A DNA stretch of 64,000 nt from positions 1,116,001 to 1,180,000 of the forward strand of contig OZ218951.1 in assembly GCA_965112735.1 (NCBI GenBank), in the 5' to 3' direction. The notes under the pieces were generated by a model. It did not search any database. It was not told the DNA's origin and saw only the letters and a program-made list of their open reading frames with translations. Of the stretch, positions 57,551 through 64,000 are shown piece by piece (within the stretch, counting starts at the first letter, position 1; the number at the start of each line of letters is the position of its first letter). Source of the DNA: Phaeosaccion multiseriatum. Its lineage: Eukaryota > Ochrophyta, other classes. Both the position numbers and the translations under genes were made by a program.

Positions 57551-59697
57551 TCATTCGTCAAATACAAGGTCCGAGTCCTTGCCGGGGATGGATTCGAGGA
57601 TGACATCGTAGGTGAGCTCCGCGTTGGGGGGGATACTGTAGATTCATGGGTCCATGTAACAAGTAGGGAGAGAGGGTGGATGAGGGGGGAAGGGAGGGAG
57701 GGAAGAAGCAAGCACGCACGCACAAGCGGGTCAGAGGTGAGACAGAGAGAGAAAAGCAAGGGCAGGGTATGGTGGGATTGAGCAGGGAAGCAGCAACGAA
57801 TGCGCTCAAGAGCATCCTTCCCTCCCTCCCTCCCTCCCTCCCTCCCTCCCGAGAGAGAGAGAGAGAGAAGCGCATGTGTGGAGGTCGGAGGAGGTAAAAG
57901 AGAAAAAGAACCCCAACAAAGACACGCACTCCCCCAACAACGCCGGTAATCAGCACCCAGCCCCAAGCTACAGCCCCTCCCTCCACCCCCCCCTTGCGAC
58001 TGGCGCCCTGGCGACATGCTTGTGGCTCTCTCGCTCTCTCTCTCAGTATCCCCCCTCGCTCACCGTGGCTTGCCCGGACTAGGGGGTCGTCCCGCCTTTC
58101 CAAAGGCCAAATCTCCAGGCACGGTAAGCTCCCACCTGCTGCCCGCGGGCATCATCTGCAGAGCCTCGTCCATGCCCTGCACACACCGGCGTCGGTACGT
58201 GTGTGTGTGAGTGTGTGTGGTGTGTGTGGGTGGGTGTTGTGGGGGGGGGGGGGAGGAGCCGCGGTGGGACAGAGAACGGAAGCCGTCAGACTACGCGTGT
58301 GCTAGCTAGTTGGTGAGCAAGCCAAACGAGACAGAAGGGCTCAGGTCCGCAAGCAATCGTTTCCAAGTGCTGTGAGGATACACCCCCCTGGCCCCTGCCT
58401 CTGACCGAGCCTTCCGTTTCCATTAGTGCTGAGCCTTCGCCGCATCGGGTGTGGAAAGGAGCATCCCGGAGTCCGGTTCGCCTTCGCAGTCCTAACATCA
58501 GCAGTCTCTTGCACCTTTCCCTCCCTTCGTCCCTCCCTCTCCCTTCGGCCCTCCCTCTCCCTTCCTCCCTCCCTCCCTCCCTCCCTCCCTCCATCCTCTA
58601 CCCAAACGCTCCTCTTGCATTGCTTTCTCGTGAGGTGAGATCATCTGCCATGAAAGAGCGCAAACGCACACACACACCCACGTACCTTTGGAACGTTCCC
58701 GCTTCCCAGCCGAATGTAAAAGGCCTCGGGACCCTCCAGGATGTCTTGACAGGCAGGTAGGTAGGTGGAAGAAAACACGCGGGGTGGAGGCAGGAACGAG
58801 GATGAGAGGGTGGAGGAACATGGGCACATCCTTTCACGCATAGGAAGCTCAGCTGCATGGCACACATGCGTCCACACGCGTCCACACATGCCCACACAAA
58901 CACACACATTCCCCTTTCTCTTTTCCTCTGTCTTTCTACATGTGTCGCATTCTCTGTCCCTCCTCTCCCTTACCATCAAACACAAAGTCCTTGTACTGCC
59001 CCTTGAAGCGGATTGCCACCAACTCGCCAATCTCGGCCTTATCACCGGTGCCTGTCAAAAGACGGGGAGAGGTCGGGGGCAGATGCACGAGTGAGTGAGT
59101 ATGGCGCACGTGCAACTGTCATTTTGGGAGAGAAGAAGGGGCGGTGACAAGCTCTCCTATTGTCACGTACCTGTCTTCACCTTCCTGATCTTCAATCCAC
59201 TAGGCGTGGTGATCTAAGAGGTTCGAGGGACGAAAGGGTGGCGTGGGCAGGCATGCAGTCATAAGGTGAGTGGGCGAAAACGGGGAGCAGCACAGACCGC
59301 CAGGGGGAGAGAGACAGAGAGAAAGACAGAGAGGGCAGAAATGGACTACGTTGTTGAGGAGCAAGCACGTAAGGAGAGATGGAGAAAGAGGGGAGTAGGT
59401 TCAGTTAATTGGGCTAAAAAAAACCGTGTCTCGCACCTCCTCTACTGCGAGCGACGGAAGAGCCGTCGCCACCTGCACTGCAGCTGTCGTTGCGACGACG
59501 GACCCTACGCTTCGCAAAAACTCTCCTCTGCTGCTGCCGCTGGCTGTTGCCGACGCCTTCATCTCCATGTTACTGCGAGCGACGGCCCTTCCTTGTTGAA
59601 CATGTGCACTCCTCGCCGCAAGCGGAGACGCCACAAATGCCGAGCTTGATGCCGCCGCACATGCCACAAGCAAGGACACCAGGACGTTCTGATGCAT
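57551..59697 (-). CDS. FKBP-type peptidyl-prolyl isomerase, plastid (probably thylakoid lumen)
   Basis: Six exons: 59697-59437, 59213-59171, 59051-58974, 58744-58686, 58176-58064, 57635-57551 (212 aa). The leader is tripartite: a signal peptide ending in SSAFVAS, a transit-like stretch, then RGEFLRSVGSVVATT followed by a hydrophobic segment to LPSLA, which resembles a thylakoid transfer domain of the TAT type with one Arg replaced. The FKBP fold follows: TTPSGLKIRKV, GELVAIRFKGQYKD, FYIRLGSGNVPKGMDEAL, MPAGSRWELTVPGDLAFG, IPPNAELTYDVILESI. Lumenal FKBPs help fold photosynthetic complexes. All five junctions keep frame (phases 0, 1, 1, 0, 2). The inserted PPSPGKPR loop before the last strand fits the family. 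Start codons of this gene and the next are 167 bp apart. Confidence 0.9.
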
Positions 59698-59864
59698 GTT
59701 GTAGTCTTTTCTATTTATCTAATGCGGGTTTGTTTATTGCCAACAATGTCGCCCCTGACGGTGTGAGGAACAAAAGAGCTGACATTTTTATTCATTACGT
59801 AACCTTATAGGCACGTGGAGAGCGAGGAGCAGACGGGTTATGGCAGCCAAGCCCCAAGACCTCC
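59698..59864. promoter_or_regulatory. Short bidirectional promoter region
   Basis: Only 167 bp separate the FKBP and secretory-protein start codons. A/T content is higher than in neighbouring sequence. Confidence 0.5.
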
Positions 59865-61278
59865 ATGAGTCCGCCATGGCTCCTCGCCTGCCGACTCTTG
59901 ATCTTGGCGCTGCTGGGGTCGGAGGCGGTGCGCGGCGTGCGGGCGCAGATTCTTCGCTGTGAGACGGAGGCAGATCTGGACGGAGTGGCGTGCAGGCTAG
60001 ACATGCTAGAGGACAACGCCCTTGCTCAGATGATTTACGACAGGTGAGTCATGCGTGCTCTTTGTCTGCCTGTCTATGTTTGTGTGCCTGTTTGTGTGAG
60101 TGTGTGTGTTTGTCTCTTCATCTCTATCTTCATCTCTCTCTCTCTCTCTCTGTCTTGTCGATAACTCTCCCTCCCTCTTCCCCCCCCCTCTTTCTCCCTC
60201 TCTCTCTGTACTCTCTCCCTCCCAATCTGATGCTCTTTTCTCCCCCCCCCCCCTACCCCTTTCCTGTGCAACTCCTGCTGCTCTTGCCCCCCCCCCCTTG
60301 CTTCGTAGGGGATTCGACCCTGAGGGCGCTGATAGAGACACTTTATTAGCGGCCGCAAATGAGCTGCTTATTTACGAGTTAGAGACAGGGAGACCTTACG
60401 ATATCGAAGAGTATCTGCAAGCCAAGGAGGCAGAGTTAGACGCTGCCGAAGAGCAGTACAGACAAGAGAATCAAATAGCACAGGAAGAGCTGCAAGATGC
60501 AGGCGAGGGAGGGCAGGACGTAGGCTCTGCTGCCAGCGGTGGTGCCCCCGGGGGCTCCTCAAATACCGAGGCAGACGAGACGCCACAACAAATAGAAGAC
60601 GAGAGGGAGCTTTCGGAGGAAGTAATAGCAGAGGTGTGGGAGAAGGAGATTGTAGCGGGTGGGGACAACACAGTAGCGGCGGTAGGAGGAGGCTTGACGG
60701 GAGATTCAGTACAGGGATACCTTGTTGAGCTATTGACGGAGTGGGTGGAACAAATGCGGAAGGACTTTGACATGGTCATGCGGGTGTTGCCGAACGCCGT
60801 GGAGCGGCCCATTCGAGAGGGTTTGGCGCATGTGAGCAAGATGGTGAGGCTCATCGGGGCGCCCATGGCGGAACAGGGCTACCGAGTGGGTAAGATATTG
60901 GCCAGTAAAGGCTTTTACTCGGCAAAGAGGCTGGGGAAGGAGCTCAACACACGAGTCATGCCTCATGTGCGCGAGGCGGGCAAGACCGTGCATGGCAAGG
61001 CGAAGGAGTTTCTTCTACAGAAGAGAGGAGGAGGAGGAGGAGGAGGAGGAGGAGGAGGAGGGGCGGCAGTAGCAGCAGACTCGGGAGCGGGCAAGCAGGA
61101 AGGGGCTCGTGTAGATAGACCAGGGGAGATGGAAGAAGAGGAGGGGGAGGAGGAGCAAGAGGAGCAGGAAGGGGACGAAGCAAGGCAGGAGCCGACGACA
61201 ATGACGGCCGCACAAGAGGAAGAAGCCGAGCAGGGAGGTGCATGGGTAGAGGGAACTGAGCCGTCCAGCATTACGTAA
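59865..61278 (+). CDS. Secretory-pathway protein of unknown function (382 aa)
   Basis: Two exons: 59865-60043 and 60309-61278, phase 2. The start MSPPWLLACRLLILALLG is a clear signal peptide ending near VRAQ. Then comes a short Cys pair (LRCETEADLDGVACRLDMLE), a segment GFDPEGADRDTLLAAANELL that resembles a SAP-like or small helical motif, acidic linkers, and an amphipathic helical region (about 225-310) with LVELLTEWVEQMRKDFDMVM and repeated basic helices. The C-terminus has a poly-Gly run (GGA repeat, 61026-61061) and acidic/Gln-rich sequence. I do not recognise the family. No membrane helix is seen after the signal peptide. Confidence 0.75.
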
Positions 61279-61538
61279 CACATACGACATCCCTCACATA
61301 CCCCCCTCATTCATTGCCTGCCGCTTTGATTGGCTTGTCAGCCATCCAAATTGCCTGCCACTTTGGTTGGATTGTCAGCCATCCAATTGAAAATAAATCG
61401 TCCGTCCGACAGTCCTCTCTTGTTGCCAACAACAAAATGGGTATTGGCAGCAAGCGCGCTGGCTCAAGGATACGGTACCAGCAAGACTAGTGTGATGTGA
61501 GATTCAACTTGAGATTGAAGTCAAAACTCACAGGACAG

Positions 61539-63395
61539 TCAGGACACCGCCGCTGGACCGCAAACGCTCCGAAAGTGCTTCTCGTGCTTGCCCGTCAAGG
61601 CAAACACGCGATACTTATGATTTAGGCTCTTGACGCTGTGTAGCAGCGCCGCCGACCCTAGACAGCCTCTGCCCGCTACCGCCACAGCGTACGTCACGCG
61701 CCTAACTCGGCTGTGCACCAGTGCCATGGCGCACATCGGGCAGGGCTCGTGAAGGAGGTACACGTCAAGCCCCGTGCACAGGTACTGGCCCCGGTCCAGG
61801 CATGCTTCTTCTCCTCCTCCTTCTGATGTTGCTCCTCCTCTTTCTGCTGCTGCTGCTGCTGCTGCTGCGACTGTTGCTCCTTGCTTCGCTCCATCTTGTT
61901 TCCTACATGTCTCGTCCTTACTTCGCTGCCCCTTGCCTTCTTCCGATAGCGGCGCGGGGGGTGACCCATCTCTGCCATCCCCTCCCTTCTCCCCCTGCTC
62001 CTCCTCCTCCTCCTCCTCCTCTTCTTCTTCTTCTTCTTCCTTGTCTAGCTGCCTCTGCCGCACAAGCCGGCGTCCGACACCGTCCAAGATGGCCATCGTG
62101 GGGTGCATGAGGGGATGATTGCGCATACCGGAGGGCACCCTTGAGAAGGACACGATTTGCTTGTTGGCAGGGTTCACCGCCACCCCGCCAGACACCTTGC
62201 AGCGGGCCTCCTTCAGGCTACTACAGCAACACGGAAATGGTGTTGGTTCTGGAGCTGCCCTCACACTCACTACCCCTCCTTCTCCTCCTCCCCCTCCTCC
62301 TCCTTCTCCTCCTCCCCCTCCTTCTCCTCCTTCTCCTCCTCCTCCTCCTCCTCCTCCTCCTCCTATTCTTCCTCCTCCTTCTCCCCCTCCTCCTTCTCTC
62401 CCTCCTGCTGCTGCTGGTGGTGGTGTTGGTGATAGCGGTCTGCTTCTTTCCTGCCGCTCTCGCTGCTGCTCTTGAGCATCACGTAGTGCGCAGCGCATAT
62501 AGTATAGAGTCGCCGCTTCCTCCTGCTCAGTCAGCTTCTGCTCGCTACGTCTGCGTGTCTCGCGTAGGAAGAGAAAGCGAGGCAACCCAGGCAAGCAACA
62601 GAGTGCCCAGTTTGGCCAGGGTGTGAGAGGGAGGAAGGTGACATCACCAGAGGGTGTGGGGCTTAGTATTTTGTTTTTCACAACAGGGCACACCCACCCG
62701 TATCCATTCCAGCAGGGGTGGGACGCATCGATTGACATTGACTGCCGTACAAGAGCAGCAGGTCGCCTGGTACCAGGACTCCAAAGGTGTGAGTGAACAA
62801 GTGCCCAGTGTTGGTCCATTCTTTCCTATCTCAGACCAACTTGACCTCCCAAGCCGCCCTCCATCCCTCAGAGCGAGCTCTGCCACACCTCCTTGCTCAC
62901 TCACCTGCTTTCTGCAGCGCTCAGGTTGAAATTCATGGGCCACAAGGCTCTACCCTCCTCAAACTGCGGTCTATTGTAAGGAGCGTACCTCGGGACCTGC
63001 ACCACATCCTCTTCGCCAGGACACACACCGCATGCTGTCTCCAGCTCCTTCCGAACTTCCTCAGACTCAGGCGCCCAGTACTCTTCGGGAGTGGCCAGAA
63101 GGACCGACAGAGACGTAGCCTTGCGGCCTCCACCCCCTTTCTTGCCGCCACTGGTACTGCCGCTGCCGTCGACCTCTTCGTTGCTCTTGCATGCCTTGAC
63201 TCTCTTGAGGTGTTGCATAGCCTGACTACTAAGAGGGAAAGCGTTGGCCAGTCGAGGCATGAGCGCACCCGCCGCCTGAGGACGAATCGCTACCACCACC
63301 ACCTCCATCCGCTCCTTCCATCGGGCTTCCATTTCCTCAGCCTCCCCGTCGCCAATCTCGACCACAAAGCCCGTGGACCCCTCTTCCTCACTCAT
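61539..63395 (-). CDS. ADAT3: tRNA adenosine deaminase subunit ADAT3/TAD3
   Basis: Two exons: 63395-62905 and 62550-61539, phase 2 (500 aa). The N-terminal part ends with VVQVPRYAPYNRPQFEEGRA and LWPMNFNLS, typical of ADAT3. The deaminase domain has SGMRNHPLMHPTMAILD, YLCTGLDVYLLHEPCPMCAM and ALVHSRVRRVTYAV, ending LNHKYRVFALTGKHEKHF. Zinc ligands (His of HPT, two Cys of PCPMC) are kept, but the catalytic Glu of HAE is absent, as expected for ADAT3, which supports the active ADAT2 subunit in making inosine at tRNA position 34. Gly-rich and Glu-rich inserts (from GGA/GAA repeats) interrupt the domain. The frame stays open upstream of 63395 but has no ATG. It converges with the previous gene (260 bp). 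Confidence 0.92.
62264..62400 (-). repeat. CTC/TCC repeat coding for poly-Gly/Glu in ADAT3
   Basis: About 135 bp of CCTCCTTCTCCT-type repeat lie in exon 2 and add a Gly-rich insert to the deaminase subunit without breaking the frame. Confidence 0.8.
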
Positions 63396-63898
63396 GATAT
63401 CCCTACCACCCTCAAATATACCCGGGAGGGTCCGTCGAGTTGGGGATAAGAGGGGAAAGGGGAGAGAGAGGAGGGGAAGGTGGGGACAGGAAAGGTGTTT
63501 TCCCCCCCGTTGTTTTCTTCCCGAAGGGCCGAAGGGATTGCCAGTTCGGCAGGAACTACCAGCTAGCTTCAGCAGCTTATAACGATCATATCCCACGCTA
63601 ACGTTAGCCCACTCCTCTCCCTCTTCCAGGATCCACACCGATCGCGGGAAATCCGAGTAAGGCAGCGAATTTCGCCGAGATGAAACTCAAACTGGATTTC
63701 CTCCCTTCCCCTCCTCGCTCATCATCGCTCTTCACGGCGTATACGCGCCGTATAGGCACCCCTCCTTCGCCTGCTCTCCCTTCTCATCGTATCCCTTTCC
63801 ATCCCTCTTCCGAAGGCTTGCTTTGGACCAAGGGCCGGCAAGAAATCGGCACCAGGCTCGCAACAAGGGAAAGGGTGTGCCGTGGACGCACAACAAGA
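63396..63898. promoter_or_regulatory. Divergent region between ADAT3 and RRP45-like gene
   Basis: About 500 bp lie between the two start codons. On the minus strand a short upstream frame (ATG near 63726, 11 codons) precedes the ADAT3 start. No other site is identified. Confidence 0.45.
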
Positions 63899-64000
63899 AT
63901 GTCCATCAGAGAAGACCCGTCGTTCACCTTGAGTGGCAATACCTTCATCCAGCAAGCGCTTCGGCAAGGCAGACGGGTGGATGGCCGCTCCATTCTCCAG
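63899..64000 (+). CDS. EXOSC9: Exosome RRP45/EXOSC9-like protein, 5' end only
   Basis: Thirty-four codons are visible, from MSIREDPSFTLSGNTFI to the window edge. The segment FIQQALRQGRRVDGRS matches the start of RNase PH-type exosome subunits, closest to Rrp45 (F-I-x-x-A-L-R-Q then R-x-D-G-R-S). Such subunits form the ring of the RNA exosome in nucleus and cytoplasm. With so little sequence, another RNase PH subunit (RRP42, RRP43) is possible. The start is the first ATG and gives the expected distance to the DGR motif. Confidence 0.6.
   Translation, partial: MSIREDPSFTLSGNTFIQQALRQGRRVDGRSILQ

Noticed and set aside
62414-62440. Possible further copy of the dispersed word (GTTGGTGATAGCGG)
   Set aside because: Only the core GTTGGTGATA is shared and both flanks differ. 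It may be chance next to a GGT repeat.
1-64000. tRNA, rRNA or transposon genes
   Set aside because: No convincing tRNA A/B-box pair with cloverleaf, no rRNA and no reverse transcriptase, integrase or transposase motif was seen on either strand by reading.

Overview
This is nuclear DNA from a eukaryote, most likely a photosynthetic stramenopile (an alga with a red-derived secondary plastid). Most genes are split by GT-AG introns full of simple repeats, and nothing resembles an operon or Shine-Dalgarno site. Three proteins (an aminodeoxychorismate synthase, a thioredoxin and an FKBP isomerase) begin with a signal peptide that runs into an 'xAF' motif (AVAFQP, CHAFVQ, SSAFVA), the bipartite targeting seen in heterokont plastid proteins. 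The genus cannot be fixed from sequence alone.

Sixteen genes are well supported and a seventeenth is possible. In order: acid phosphatase 3' part (+, 1-1954); a 20-exon, 2603-residue polytopic membrane protein (-, 2317-14011); a kinase/EF-hand/cyclic-nucleotide-binding fusion (+, 14479-19526); a strawberry-notch helicase-like protein (-, 21121-31417); an acidic nuclear-type protein (+, 31808-32745); ER glucosidase II alpha (-, 33346-42121); splicing factor PHF5A (+, 42872-43204); a UPF0489 protein (-, 44619-46575); the ZNHIT1 chromatin-remodelling subunit (+, 46755-48411); a PabA-PabB fusion for folate synthesis (-, 48757-53355); the PdxT/PDX2 glutaminase of vitamin B6 synthesis (+, 53755-55027); a thioredoxin (-, 56016-56834); a possible small secreted protein (+, 57086-57544); a plastid FKBP (-, 57551-59697); a secretory protein of unknown function (+, 59865-61278); ADAT3 (-, 61539-63395); and the first 34 codons of an exosome RRP45-like protein (+, 63899-64000).

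The genes do not form one pathway. Folate and vitamin B6 genes share a divergent promoter, and several information-processing genes (PHF5A, ZNHIT1, strawberry notch, ADAT3, RRP45) lie among secretory and plastid ones. The layout is striking: strands alternate strictly, so each gene is head-to-head with one neighbour and tail-to-tail with the other. The only break is removed if the 57086-57544 frame is a gene.

The least ordinary signal is a 15-bp word, CTGTATCACCAACTG. It occurs six times exactly and at least six more times with 1-3 changes, in either orientation, in exons of three unrelated genes in four reading frames and in two introns. It therefore looks like a dispersed DNA element, not a protein motif. 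Many introns also carry a purine-rich block after the donor and a pyrimidine-rich block before the acceptor, so the intron ends could pair.

Exon models were built by hand from splice signals and frame continuity. Every junction listed keeps the reading frame, but transcript data were not available.
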